Counted from the stretch's first letter, positions 10,692-19,216 are shown. The stretch is DNA of 38,055 nucleotides from JBCDAP01 sp038747915 (GCA_038747915.1 JBCDJJ010000030.1:1-38055), one strand, 5' to 3'. Notes: generated by a model not told the origin, from the sequence alone. Numbers and translations are program-made.

Positions 10692-10713
10692 CTGTCCCGT
10701 GTTTACTTCCACA

Positions 10714-11010
10714 ATGCCGCGAGAAATCCGACATCCCGAGCTCGATCAGGTGACGATGCCGGAGGTGCTGCACGCGCTGGCGGACCCGGTGCGGCTCGAG
10801 ATCGTGCGTCTGGCGGCGGCGCACCCGCGGCTGCCGTGCAACCGGTTTTTCGATGAGATCCCCAAGAGCACGATGAGCCACCACTGGCGTGTCCTGCGCG
10901 AGGCGGGCGTGATCCGTCAGGAGGGCCACGGGGCGGCGCGGCTCAACTCGCTCCGGCGTGAAGAGCTGGATCACCGGTTTCCGGGGCTGCTCGAGGCGAT
11001 CCTGCGGTGA
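10714..11010 (+). CDS. ArsR-family winged-helix repressor
   Basis: A 98-aa single winged-helix domain: VLHALADPVRLEIVRLAA (helices 1-2), the recognition region PKSTMSHHWRVLREAGVI (residues about 50-67) and the wing QEGHGAARLNSL. Only one cysteine is present and it is not in the metal-site position, so a metal sensor is unlikely; an organic or redox ligand is more probable. The ATG at 10714 is preferred over GTG 10699, which lies close behind the operator. It is divergent from the MDR oxidoreductase. Confidence 0.88.
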   Translation: MPREIRHPELDQVTMPEVLHALADPVRLEIVRLAAAHPRLPCNRFFDEIPKSTMSHHWRVLREAGVIRQEGHGAARLNSLRREELDHRFPGLLEAILR

Positions 11011-11042
11011 GCACCGATCGGGTGATCGGCTAGTGTGGTTCG

Positions 11043-11444
11043 ATGCACTTCTGCTTGCTCGACCGTGTGGTAGATCGATCGGAGACGGGCATCGTCACGG
11101 TCAAAGCGGTCTCCGCGGCGGAGGAGTACCTGCAGGATCACTTCGCGGGCTTCCCGGTGCTGCCGGGGGTGTTCATGCTCGAGGCGATGGTGCAGGCCGC
11201 CCGGGCGTGGCTCGGGGAGCGGGATGGTGCATCGGCGCGTTATGTGCTGGGCGAGGTGCGCGCGCTGAAGTACGCCTCGTTCGTGCGGCCCGGCGAGGTG
11301 CTGCGGTGCGACGTGACGCTCTTCAAGGAAAACGAGGCGAGCGGCGAGGCGACCTTCAAAGGTGAAGCGACCGTCGAGCGGGACACCGAGCGGGTGACGT
11401 GCGCCAGCGGGCGGTTCACCATGCGAGGCATGCGGGTCGAGTGA
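11043..11444 (+). CDS. FabZ/FabA-like hotdog 3-hydroxyacyl-ACP dehydratase
   Basis: A 133-aa hotdog-fold protein. The active-site segment HFAGFPVLPGVFMLEAMVQAA corresponds to the FabZ signature, with catalytic His near residue 33 and Glu near residue 47, spaced 14 apart as in FabZ. It probably dehydrates a 3-hydroxyacyl thioester, but no other fatty-acid genes are next to it, so it may be a paralogue rather than the housekeeping FabZ. The ATG at 11043 lies 32 bases after the ArsR stop codon. Confidence 0.85.
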   Translation: MHFCLLDRVVDRSETGIVTVKAVSAAEEYLQDHFAGFPVLPGVFMLEAMVQAARAWLGERDGASARYVLGEVRALKYASFVRPGEVLRCDVTLFKENEASGEATFKGEATVERDTERVTCASGRFTMRGMRVE

Positions 11445-11454
11445 ATGGCGGGTG

Positions 11455-11528
11455 GCGGGGGCATCTCGCTCCCGCGGTCGACGTCTCACATGTTGGGGGC
11501 CATGTTCGTGGGAGCGAGACGCTCCCAC
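11455..11528. repeat. Paired-hairpin palindromic element (REP/BIME-like) F
   Basis: Hairpin 1 pairs GCGGGGGC (11455-11462) with GCTCCCGC (11468-11475), including one G-T pair, over ATCTC. Hairpin 2 pairs GTGGGAGCG (11508-11516) perfectly with CGCTCCCAC (11520-11528) over AGA. The two share the TCTCGCTCCC core in opposite orientation. It starts 10 bases past the dehydratase stop and could also serve as its 3'-end structure. Confidence 0.65.
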
Positions 11529-11551
11529 CACCGGCCCCGGTGCATTTTCGC

Positions 11552-11579
11552 TTGCCTGGTGTGGCTCTGCGGGTATGTT
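11552..11579 (+). promoter_or_regulatory. Candidate sigma-70 promoter upstream of the RNHCP gene
   Basis: TTGCCT (11552-11557), a 16-base spacer, and TATGTT (11574-11579). It would give a leader of about 230 bases to the RNHCP gene. The rest of the 11445-11814 gap holds the repeat above and a possible long-range stem. Confidence 0.35.
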
Positions 11580-11609
11580 CTTGCCGTGTCTACAACCTCG
11601 GCTTGAAAC

Positions 11610-11732
11610 AGGATTCGCCCGCCTGCATCGGCGCATCGGTGTGGGTGCCGCGCTCGCCTCGGTCAAGCGCTCGGCCGAGTGCTGTGTCGTGGCTGGTGTG
11701 CCCAGTGGTGTGCGCACGCATTGGCGAATCCT
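11610..11732 (+). other. Possible structured leader RNA
   Basis: AGGATTCGCC (11610-11619) is exactly complementary to GGCGAATCCT (11723-11732), closing a 103-base interior that contains further short self-complementary pieces such as CTCGGCCGAG. It lies downstream of the candidate promoter at 11552-11579 and ahead of the RNHCP gene. No known RNA family is recognised. Confidence 0.25.
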
Positions 11733-11814
11733 GACCTCAGGCTGAGCGCTGACGACCCACTTTCACTATGAGCGCGGGCGGCCGATGGCACTGCCCCGCG
11801 CACACGGACATCAC

Positions 11815-12210
11815 ATGTCTTCACGCAATCATTCACGCCGCGGCGAGCGCGGCGGCTCCGCGCGGTCGCGGAGCTTTCTCTGTGTTCACTGCAAACGAGC
11901 GGTCAACGAGGCCGCCTTCGGCACCAAGCACCGCAACCACTGCCCAGCGTGTCTGTGGTCGCGGCATGTCGACGAGGCCGTCGGCGACCGTCGGTGTGCC
12001 TGCCGCCACGGGATGGAGCCCATCGCGATCGCGGTTCGGAATGCTTCGTCGCGCGATGGGGAGTGGTGCATCGTCCATCGATGCACGGGGTGCGGTGAGC
12101 TGCGGCTCAACCGCATCGCGGGCGATGACGATGAGCGGGCGCTGCTCGCGCTGGCGCTGCGGCCTCTTGCGAACCCGGCGTTCCCGGTAGACGGGAGGTG
12201 GCCCGGTTGA
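11815..12210 (+). CDS. RNHCP-domain protein
   Basis: A 131-aa protein with the namesake motif HRNHCPACLWSRHVD. It is preceded by FLCVHCKRAV and followed by CACRHGMEPI and VHRCTGCGELRLNRIAGDD, giving four Cys/His pairs that should bind zinc. RNHCP proteins are small and of unknown function. The C-terminal part (DDERALLALALRPLANPAFP) is a conserved helical tail. ATG 11815 is chosen so the protein begins at the basic lead of the domain; ATG 11785 in frame is possible. It converges with the lipoprotein gene at 12373, with a palindromic element between them. Confidence 0.85.
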   Translation: MSSRNHSRRGERGGSARSRSFLCVHCKRAVNEAAFGTKHRNHCPACLWSRHVDEAVGDRRCACRHGMEPIAIAVRNASSRDGEWCIVHRCTGCGELRLNRIAGDDDERALLALALRPLANPAFPVDGRWPG

Positions 12211-12226
12211 GTGGAGCACCATCTGT

Positions 12227-12325
12227 GGGTGCCGTGGTTCTCGCTGGAGGCGAGAACCACGATCTGGCCGGCTCGGGTGTTGCGGCGCCGGTCCGGCTAC
12301 TCGGTTCGCGAGTAGCCGGGCACCC
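12227..12325. repeat. Paired-hairpin palindromic element (REP/BIME-like) B
   Basis: The element is bounded by GGGTGCC (12227-12233) and GGGCACCC (12318-12325). Hairpin 1 is a perfect 12-bp stem, 12233-12244 with 12250-12261 (CGTGGTTCTCGC, loop TGGAG). Hairpin 2 is a perfect 11-bp stem, 12293-12303 with 12309-12319 (CCGGCTACTCG, loop GTTCG). It sits between two convergent genes, the typical place for a BIME, and may act as a bidirectional 3' end. Confidence 0.8.
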
Positions 12326-12372
12326 GGCATGATGTGGTTCATGCGCTGAGGTCGCGGTTCGTATGTGCCGAC

Positions 12373-13272
12373 TCAATCGATGAGCGAGAACCGCTCCGGC
12401 CCGCGGGGCACGATCGCCATGAGGATGCGGTACGTCGTGCCGCCCGCGTGCTCCGTGATGCCGGTGAACAGGGCTTGGCCGAGCGTGGGTGTCGTGGGCG
12501 CTTGCGGGCCGGCGAGGTCCGCTTCGGCCTCGGGCGGCGACGGAGCGGGGGCGTCGGCGGTCATCAGGTACAGGCGGCCGGGCACGAGTTCGCCGGCCAG
12601 GACGAGCTCGCCGATCGGTGGCCCGGCCTCGCCCGCTTCGGGTAGCTCGGTCGGGGCTTCGAGCGGGAAGCGCTCGATCTCGCGGTCTTGGTCGAGCTGG
12701 GCAGCGAGTTGAAGGCGCACCGCGCCGCGGACCCGTCCACGGACATTGGCGGGGCCGAACCACGCGCGTCCGAGCAGCCGTGGTGTGCCCGCATCGGTGC
12801 GCACCGACTCGCCCGCGACCACGAGCACCGCGCGATCGCCGAGCGGTCCGCCGCGGTAGATCTCCTCCCACCGTGTCGCGGCGCGCAGGAAGTTGCGATC
12901 GCCCAGCAGCACCTGCGGGAAACGGCGTCGCAGATCCACCAGCGCTTCGCCGGGCAACACCGCGAAGGTGACGCCCGATGCCCGCCACGCCTCCGAGCCC
13001 CACGAGCCCTCGGCTGCGTCGCCGGTGTCGGCGCCGAGCTCGGCGAGCGTTTGGTCCACTGAGCCGTCCTCGTCGGGCGTGGCCCAGATATGCACGTCGA
13101 TCCCGAGCGGGTCGCCAGCGACGATGGGGCTGTCGTCCTCGGGGAATCGGAAGCCGGCCGGTTCGTCGGGCGGGGTGCCGAGTGTGGGGAGGTCGCCGCG
13201 TTGGTCACCCGCGCAGGCGTTGAGAGTGAGTGCGCACGCGGCGCACGCCAGGGCCGGTGCGGCCCTGTTCAT
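12373..13272 (-). CDS. Hypothetical lipoprotein
   Basis: A 299-aa protein with a short signal peptide and lipobox Leu-Asn-Ala-Cys (MNRAAPALACAACALTLNAC). The mature part has repeated hydrophobic-acidic segments (GIDVHIWATPDEDG, GVTFAVLPGEALVDLRRRFPQVL, GELVLAGELVPGRLYLMTAD) but no family is recognised. The start at 13272 overlaps the stop of the LOG gene by 4 bases (ATGA), so the two are translated together. The same strand frame is open far upstream, but that part is only antisense-type frame through the LOG gene. Confidence 0.75.
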   Translation of the reverse strand: MNRAAPALACAACALTLNACAGDQRGDLPTLGTPPDEPAGFRFPEDDSPIVAGDPLGIDVHIWATPDEDGSVDQTLAELGADTGDAAEGSWGSEAWRASGVTFAVLPGEALVDLRRRFPQVLLGDRNFLRAATRWEEIYRGGPLGDRAVLVVAGESVRTDAGTPRLLGRAWFGPANVRGRVRGAVRLQLAAQLDQDREIERFPLEAPTELPEAGEAGPPIGELVLAGELVPGRLYLMTADAPAPSPPEAEADLAGPQAPTTPTLGQALFTGITEHAGGTTYRILMAIVPRGPERFSLID

Positions 13273-14372
13273 GCGGGGTCGAGCTGGTTGATGCGGTCGA
13301 TGAGCGCGCGCACCAGGCCGAACTTGTGCTTGGTGTGGGTGAAGACGAGCCGCGGGAGTTCGAGGTGCTCCCGCTCGACCTCGAGTGGCCCTCGCTGCAC
13401 CATGCCCCCGTCTTTGATGAGCACCGCGAACTCGCGTTCGAGCTCGGCGACGTCGGTTTCGCGGAGGTGGTGCTTGAGCCGCAGCACGAGTTCGTCGCGG
13501 ACGTAGCGCGAGCTGTGGTAGTTGCGGTAGAACCGGCAGACATGCTGAACGGCATCGTCGATGTCGCGCGTGATGTGGAACAGGCCCATGTCCTCGGGGG
13601 AGATGAGCCCGCTCTTCATGAGCGAGTGCTCGCAGTAGTTGGCCCAGTGCGTCCAGTAGGTGCCTTCCGGGTTCTCGATCAGCACAACGGGCACGATGGG
13701 GCTCTTGCCGGTCTGCACGAGCGTGAGCGACTCGTACAGCTCGTCGAGCGTGCCGAAGCCGCCGGGGAACACCGCGACCGCCTCGGCCTGGCTCACGAAC
13801 ATGAGCTTGCGCGTGAAGAAGTAGCGGAAGTTGATGAGCTTGTCGTCGCCGGCGATCACCTCGTTGGCGGTGGTCTCGAACGGCAGGCGGATGGCGAGGC
13901 CGAAGCTGCTCTCGGCGCCGGGGCCCTCGTGGCCGGCCTTCATGATGCCGTCGCCGGCGCCGGTGATCACCTGCCACCCGTGCTCGGCGATCTTTCGAGA
14001 GAACTCGACGCAGGCGGCGTAATCGGGGTGCTCGGGCTGGGTGCGCGCCGAGCCGAAGATCGAGATCTTGTGGGTCTTCTGGTGCCCAGCGAAGACGGTG
14101 TAGGCGTAGCGCAGCTCCTTCATCGCGCCGGTGATGAGCCGGAGCTCGCCGGTGTCCGCGCCGTCGTAGATGAGCTTGAGCGCGGTGGTCATCTGGTCGC
14201 GTACCAGCCGCCCGTCGTACGTCGCGGGGTCGAGGCCGCATTCGGCGACCAGGGCTTCGACTTTGGCGACAAAGTCCGGATCGTCGACGCGCCGGTCCGA
14301 ACGAGGCACATCGGCGTCGATGGTGTCGGCGATGATCCGCTCGCGGTGATGGTGGGGTTCGGTTGTGCTCAT
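13269..14372 (-). CDS. LOG-family protein (cytokinin-activating phosphoribohydrolase-like)
   Basis: A 367-aa protein, longer than the typical ~190-aa LOG because of N- and C-terminal helical extensions. The nucleotide-binding core includes KISIFGSARTQPEHPDY, VITGAGDGIMKAGHEG and the family signature PGGFGTLDELYE (residues about 203-214). LOG enzymes release ribose 5'-phosphate from nucleoside monophosphates; many bacterial members were once called lysine decarboxylases. Substrate is not determined by sequence. It lies 6 bases behind the AsmA-like gene and overlaps the lipoprotein gene. Confidence 0.88.
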   Translation of the reverse strand: MSTTEPHHHRERIIADTIDADVPRSDRRVDDPDFVAKVEALVAECGLDPATYDGRLVRDQMTTALKLIYDGADTGELRLITGAMKELRYAYTVFAGHQKTHKISIFGSARTQPEHPDYAACVEFSRKIAEHGWQVITGAGDGIMKAGHEGPGAESSFGLAIRLPFETTANEVIAGDDKLINFRYFFTRKLMFVSQAEAVAVFPGGFGTLDELYESLTLVQTGKSPIVPVVLIENPEGTYWTHWANYCEHSLMKSGLISPEDMGLFHITRDIDDAVQHVCRFYRNYHSSRYVRDELVLRLKHHLRETDVAELEREFAVLIKDGGMVQRGPLEVEREHLELPRLVFTHTKHKFGLVRALIDRINQLDPA

Positions 14373-14378
14373 GTGCCG

Positions 14379-17300
14379 TCATTGTGACGAGTCGGTGCGG
14401 CCCTCGCTCGGCTGCTGCGAGGTGGGCTGCCGCTGCCACCTGCCGCCTTCGCGGGCCCCGGCGTCACGGGCCCCGGGCGGTCTGGGGACGTCGGTGTCGT
14501 CGTCGGAGCCGAAAATGGAGGCGAGGAAACGCTTGGTGTTGGAGAGCTGCTCGTAGGTGAGCTGGGGATCGTCGATGGGGCCGGTGATCCGGGTGGTCAC
14601 GATCTCGTCGCGGATGCCCTGGATGAAGTTGGAGACCATGGGGATCTGTCGGCGGCCGCGGGTCGTGAAGGTGAGGTCGAGCTCGCTCGTCGGCCACTGG
14701 ATCGAGCCGGCGCCCTCGATCGTGAAGTTGCCGCCGACCAACTCGCCGGGTGCAGCGGTCTCGCTCACCACGATGGTCGGGGCCACAAGCTCCTCGCCAC
14801 GGATATAGAACTCGGCATAGGCGAGATCGGGCACGTTGCCCGAGGGGATCTGCAGATTCGAGAGCGTGAGCAGCGGGATGATGCCGGGCGTATCCAGGAT
14901 GTCGCCATCCTGGATGCGGAGCGTGCCCCGCCCGAGGTGGTGGTTCAGATCCGTCAAGCGGCCGCCAACCGACAGGTTGCCAGCGAGCAGCCCGCGGTCC
15001 TGTGACGCGGGCTCGGGGCCTTCGATGGCACCGAGATCGTGCAGCATCCGCGCGAAGTCGACGCGGTCGAACTCCGCGTGGATCTCGAACGCTTCGTCGG
15101 TGGGTGTGCTGGCTGCGTCCACCGCACCGCTTGCGGAGAGTCGACCGTTGTAGACCGAGCCCGTGATCCGTGGCAGGAGTGTCTGCGTCGCGGTGCGGCC
15201 CTCCTCCGCCTCGATCACCGCGTTCTCGATGAGCAGCCCCGCGTACCGCAGCGCATCGAGTTCGGCGCGCAGCTCGAAGCTCACCGGGAGCGACTCGTCG
15301 TTCTCGCCATCGCCCACCGGTGCGTCGATGGCGAACCGAATCGTGCCACCGGCTTCCTCGACCGGCGCGCCGGCGTTCATCGCAAGTCCGTCGACATGCA
15401 GCGTGCCCGCGACACGCAGCGCCGAGATCCCGGCCCAATCGGGCTCGGGTGTCTCGATGGTCACGCCGACCGCCTCCACCGGTCCCTCGACCTCGATATC
15501 GAGCCCTGAGAGGATCTCGCGGACCTCGGGCGGCACCAGCGCCCTCGCGCCCGGCGTGAGCGACGGTGCGTTCGCATCGATCGTGAGCGCGAGGTCGGCC
15601 CCGGTGCGTTCCGAGGCCTGCCACTCGCCACCGAGTGTGAGATCGATCGCGTCGCTCCGCAGCGTGAGCGACTCGAACCCGCCGCCCCCCTCGTTGAGCA
15701 CGATCGCGCCGGTGATCTGGTGGAACGCGAGGCGCTCGCCCAGCCTGGTGATCTCGGCGCGCGTCGGCTCGATCCGTCCGGTGAAGGTCGGGGTGGTCTG
15801 GCCCGGCGCGCGGCGAACGTGGAACCGGGCATCCACGAGGCCGGTGGGGGCCGACTCGTCGTACAGCGCCGGGTCCAGCCCGCCAGTGGAGAACGTGTCG
15901 CGGATCACGCGGCCGGTGAGCGCCGCCTCGAGCCGCGTGTTCTGCAGGTGCAGCTCAAGGTCCATTGTCGTGTCGTCGTCTTTCGCCGAGGCCTGCCCGG
16001 TGATGACGACATCGCCCACGCGCTCGCCGTCGAAGTCGACTCCGGCGAAGAACTCGTCGAACACGATCATGTCGCCCCGGACGGCGATCGTGCCGCTCGG
16101 GCGTTCGAGTGACATCCGGCCGTCCATGGCTGAGAACGACAGATCATCGAGGTCGAAGAGGTCGAGATCGACCGAAGGCTCGGCGATCGGCCCGGCGATC
16201 CGGATGTCGGTGCTGAGGTGTCCCGACGGCTCGTACAGATCGCGAAGCTCCCGCAGTTTTTCGGCAGCGTCGAGCGAAAACACCTCCACGAGTTCTTCGA
16301 GTGGCTTGGTGAGATCGAGCGCGCGCGCGCGCACGGATGCATCGATGCGTTCACCCCCGCGTGTCGAGGCGCCGAGGCCGACCTCCGGCGGGTTGTAGAG
16401 CACGGTCGCTTCGGCGTGAAGCGGCGCCCCGCCGAGCTCGCCTGTGATCGGTGTGTCGTCCGGCGTGCGGATGAGGTGCTGCGTGACCTCGAGCGTGCCG
16501 GAGAACCGCCCCGGGCCGAGCGTGCCCGGCGAGGCGGTGACATCCTCGAAACGCACGAGCGAGGTGAACGCGAACTCGTCGTTGAAGCCGGGGCGGAGCG
16601 GCGCGGTGCTGTCTTGGTGCGGCGAGGTGATGTGGGTCCACGTATCGACCGTGCCGTCGAGCCGGAGCGATTCGATGATCTCCCGCGGTGACAGATCGGC
16701 CTCGTCCGCCTCGGGCTCGTCGGGCAGTGCGAGCAGCATCAACTGGTCGACCGGAACAGCTCGCGCCTCGATGCGGATGTCCGGCTCGTCGGCGCCCCAC
16801 ATCGTGCCATCGGTCTGCTCGGCAGCGAGCGTCACCGTGCCCGAGAGCGTGCCCGTCATGCCGGTGAGCCCGGTGAGCGCCGTCTCGAGCACCTCGACAC
16901 GTGTCCGTTCCTTCACCAGTCCGCGCCGGGCACCGGGGATGATGCGGAGGCGGAGCTCTTCGGCTCGCGCGAGATACGGGAAGGGGCCGGGGACGATGGC
17001 GGCGTCCGGGACCGCGAATTCGATCTCCGAGCGATAGGGGTTGTTGGGACCGAGCTCGCGCCGCACCGCGACGGAGAGCGATGCCACCCCGCCGGGCAGG
17101 TAGTCCGCCTCGATCGTGCGCAGGAGATGGGCGGCTTCGAGATCACCGGTCGCTGCGGCCTGTCCGAGCCCGGCCTTGACGCGGCGGAAGCCCTCCATGC
17201 TGAACAGGATGTCGACCGCGTCACGGTGCTCGGCGGGCAGCGCGGTCGTGAAGAAGTTGTCCGTCGGGAGGCGGGTCACGTTCACGTCGATCTCGACGCG

Positions 17301-18707
17301 CGCGGTCGGATCGAGCGGCGAGATGCGACCGGTGGCGTGAAGCCTCGCGCCGGTTGGGCCATCGCCGCGGATGTCGGTGATGGTCACGCTCTCTTCATCG
17401 AACTCGATCACGCCACGTGCGTTGGTGAACCAGTAGTCGAATGCCTCGTAGGCGACGGTGCCGTCGCGGAACCGCACCTCGCCGTCGATCGAGAGATCGG
17501 TCTCGGTGCCCGCGACGACGGGCCCGCGGCTGACGCGGATCGAGGCATCGACCGTGGCCTCGGGGCTTTGGAACCGTCTCAGGATGTCGCCGACGAGCTC
17601 GGGCGTGTAGGGGATCAAGGCCGGCGCCTTGGTGAGCCGGTAGCCGGTGCTGGACATGGCGATGCGCAGCGGGGCGTCGAGCGTGAGGCCGTCGAGCTCG
17701 AGATCGATCTCCATCGGGAGATCGGAGATCAGCCCGGTCATGGTCGCATGCACGCCGGCGTTGGAGAACGCGAAGGCGCCCGAGACCTGGTGGAGCGCGA
17801 ACGGTTCGACGCCGCCACGCCGGCGGGCGAGCTTCGTCGGCTCGTGCTCGCGCGGTGAGATGGGCAGCGTCACACCAACATTCTCGAACTCGATCGAGCC
17901 GGCGATCTCGGACTCGCCGTCGTAGCTCATGGCAACGCGCGTGACGCTGCCCCGCATGCCGAGGCTCTCCCAGAGATCGCGGATGATGCTCGGGACGCGG
18001 AGTTCACCGATCTGCCCGAGGTCAACATCAGTGGCGACCAGTTCGAGGTGGTTGCGCGCGAGGTCGACATCGCCGTCAATGCGGAGGCCCGTCGGGTGCC
18101 CGTCGAGGATCTGGCGGAGGTGGATGTCGGCGCCGCCCGCGCCGGTGCGGTGCCGGCGGACGCTGCCCTCGACCTCGATGCGTTCGAGCACCGCGAGGCC
18201 ATCCGGTGTGAGTTCGGCGATCTCGATGGTGCCGATCGGGAGTTCGAGGTCCGGCAAGGAGGGCACACCGCCGCCCGGCCCAGCCCGGCGTTCAAGGGCG
18301 AGCACGTTGGGCGCGTTGTCCACCCACACGATGCGCACCCGCGGATCGATCAGCTCGATCGAGGTGGGCGAGACCTGCCCCTTCGAGAGCGCCGCCAGGT
18401 CGAGCTCGACCACGACGCGCTCGGCCCACATCAGCTCGGCCGCCTCATCGGGCACGCCCGGGATCCGCCACCTGAAGTCGTGGATCATGACCTCGCCGTC
18501 GAGCGTGAAGCCGACGGCGCCCGCGTCGACCTCGCCGCCCAGCACGCGCGAGAGCGTCGGCACCACCGCGCGGGTCGCTACCCCCCACCCGGGCGCAAAG
18601 ACGACCACCCACGCTGCGAGGGCCACGAGTCCGAGAACCACCACCCCGGCCACGAGACGCGGCGCGCGCACCATTCGTCGTTTGCCCACGCTCGGTGCAC
18701 TGCCCAT
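14379..18707 (-). CDS. AsmA/DUF3971-like large membrane-anchored protein
   Basis: A 1442-aa protein with one N-terminal membrane helix (about residues 17-40) and a very long periplasmic part. That part consists of repeated beta-rich blocks (for example IDVNVTRLPTDNFF, VVITGQASAKDDDTTMDLELHLQNTRLEA) and ends in a C-terminal region, GGNFTIEGAGSIQWPTSELDLTFTTRG, typical of AsmA/TamB-type bridge proteins. Such proteins are thought to carry lipids between inner and outer membranes, consistent with a diderm planctomycete. The tail after residue ~1400 is Arg/Gly/Ser-rich. ATG at 18707; ATG 18674 is an alternative. It is the first gene of a three-gene unit with the LOG protein and lipoprotein. Confidence 0.8.
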   Translation of the reverse strand: MGSAPSVGKRRMVRAPRLVAGVVVLGLVALAAWVVVFAPGWGVATRAVVPTLSRVLGGEVDAGAVGFTLDGEVMIHDFRWRIPGVPDEAAELMWAERVVVELDLAALSKGQVSPTSIELIDPRVRIVWVDNAPNVLALERRAGPGGGVPSLPDLELPIGTIEIAELTPDGLAVLERIEVEGSVRRHRTGAGGADIHLRQILDGHPTGLRIDGDVDLARNHLELVATDVDLGQIGELRVPSIIRDLWESLGMRGSVTRVAMSYDGESEIAGSIEFENVGVTLPISPREHEPTKLARRRGGVEPFALHQVSGAFAFSNAGVHATMTGLISDLPMEIDLELDGLTLDAPLRIAMSSTGYRLTKAPALIPYTPELVGDILRRFQSPEATVDASIRVSRGPVVAGTETDLSIDGEVRFRDGTVAYEAFDYWFTNARGVIEFDEESVTITDIRGDGPTGARLHATGRISPLDPTARVEIDVNVTRLPTDNFFTTALPAEHRDAVDILFSMEGFRRVKAGLGQAAATGDLEAAHLLRTIEADYLPGGVASLSVAVRRELGPNNPYRSEIEFAVPDAAIVPGPFPYLARAEELRLRIIPGARRGLVKERTRVEVLETALTGLTGMTGTLSGTVTLAAEQTDGTMWGADEPDIRIEARAVPVDQLMLLALPDEPEADEADLSPREIIESLRLDGTVDTWTHITSPHQDSTAPLRPGFNDEFAFTSLVRFEDVTASPGTLGPGRFSGTLEVTQHLIRTPDDTPITGELGGAPLHAEATVLYNPPEVGLGASTRGGERIDASVRARALDLTKPLEELVEVFSLDAAEKLRELRDLYEPSGHLSTDIRIAGPIAEPSVDLDLFDLDDLSFSAMDGRMSLERPSGTIAVRGDMIVFDEFFAGVDFDGERVGDVVITGQASAKDDDTTMDLELHLQNTRLEAALTGRVIRDTFSTGGLDPALYDESAPTGLVDARFHVRRAPGQTTPTFTGRIEPTRAEITRLGERLAFHQITGAIVLNEGGGGFESLTLRSDAIDLTLGGEWQASERTGADLALTIDANAPSLTPGARALVPPEVREILSGLDIEVEGPVEAVGVTIETPEPDWAGISALRVAGTLHVDGLAMNAGAPVEEAGGTIRFAIDAPVGDGENDESLPVSFELRAELDALRYAGLLIENAVIEAEEGRTATQTLLPRITGSVYNGRLSASGAVDAASTPTDEAFEIHAEFDRVDFARMLHDLGAIEGPEPASQDRGLLAGNLSVGGRLTDLNHHLGRGTLRIQDGDILDTPGIIPLLTLSNLQIPSGNVPDLAYAEFYIRGEELVAPTIVVSETAAPGELVGGNFTIEGAGSIQWPTSELDLTFTTRGRRQIPMVSNFIQGIRDEIVTTRITGPIDDPQLTYEQLSNTKRFLASIFGSDDDTDVPRPPGARDAGAREGGRWQRQPTSQQPSEGRTDSSQ

Positions 18708-18787
18708 CGTGTGAGTCGGGTTCCTGTCTCAGGCGGTGGGGGTTCGACCTGACGCCATCCGGACGCCGACGGCGCTCCGTCTCCGCT

Positions 18788-18793
18788 TATACT
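18788..18793 (+). promoter_or_regulatory. Probable -10 box of the tRNA-Arg promoter
   Basis: TATACT lies 28 bases before the first base of the tRNA. No convincing -35 is seen. The spacing suits a short tRNA leader. Confidence 0.35.
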
Positions 18794-18821
18794 CGGCTCG
18801 GGCGGGGAGGCTCGCCCAGGA

Positions 18822-19216
18822 GCGCTCGTAGCTCAGCAGGATAGAGCAGCGGTTTCCTTCGCAAAGAGGGGCACGGGTCCGAAAGGGTCCGGTGTTCACC
18901 GGGTGAATTCGGGGAAGCCTGACGGCACTCAGCCCGAGCGGTGGGGCCGAGGTAATCCCGAGCCAAGCCGTCGGCGGGGCGGATCATCCAGACACAATCC
19001 GGACATATGATTGTGCGAGGAGGATTCTGTTCGGCGGAAGGTGTAGAGACCAGCGGGTGAGCGGTCCCAGCGATACGCCCGCACCAGCGCCCGGCACCCT
19101 CCCGTCGCACCACCCGACCAGGTGGTTCGGCGCGGGTGATGAGATGGTCCAGGCCGGCGGGGAACCGTCGGATCGCCTGAAACCGCAGGTCGGAGGTTCG
19201 AGTCCTCCCGGGCGCG
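18822..19216 (+). tRNA. tRNA-Arg(CCU), interrupted by a group I intron
   Basis: Exon 1 is 18822-18858 and exon 2 is 19180-19216. Joined, they give a complete cloverleaf. Acceptor GCGCTCG pairs with CGGGCGC (one T-G pair). The D stem is GCTC/GAGC. Anticodon stem GCGGT/ACCGC encloses a normal seven-base loop TT-CCT-AA. The T arm is GGAGG-TTCGAGT-CCTCC and the discriminator is G. CCA is not encoded. The anticodon CCT reads AGG arginine codons. Without intron removal the molecule could not function. Confidence 0.95.
18859..19179 (+). ncRNA. Group I intron (Azoarcus-like, subgroup IC3) in tRNA-Arg
   Basis: A 321-nt intron inserted directly after anticodon position 36. It follows a T, as needed for the U-G splice-site pair, and ends in G (19179), the terminal guanosine. 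The conserved core matches the Azoarcus tRNA-Ile intron in order: GAATTCGGGGAAGCC (18905-18919), GGTAATCCCGAGCCAAGC (18951-18968), GAAGGTGTAGAGACCAG (19037-19053) and TGGTCCAGG (19145-19153), whose TGGTC pairs with GACCA to form P7. A candidate guide, GGGG just inside the intron, can pair with exon TCCT. It has no homing endonuclease ORF. Confidence 0.95.

Noticed and set aside
13230..14387. Plus-strand 385-codon frame
   Set aside because: Antisense to the LOG gene; no recognisable domain.
13273..14439. Long minus frame joining upstream sequence to the lipoprotein at 12373-13272
   Set aside because: It overlaps the LOG gene in another frame; the signal peptide and lipobox at 13272 define the true start.
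18822..19216. tRNA as integration site of a mobile island
   Set aside because: No integrase and no repeated tRNA 3' end is seen on either side; the insert is inside the anticodon loop, as for group I introns.
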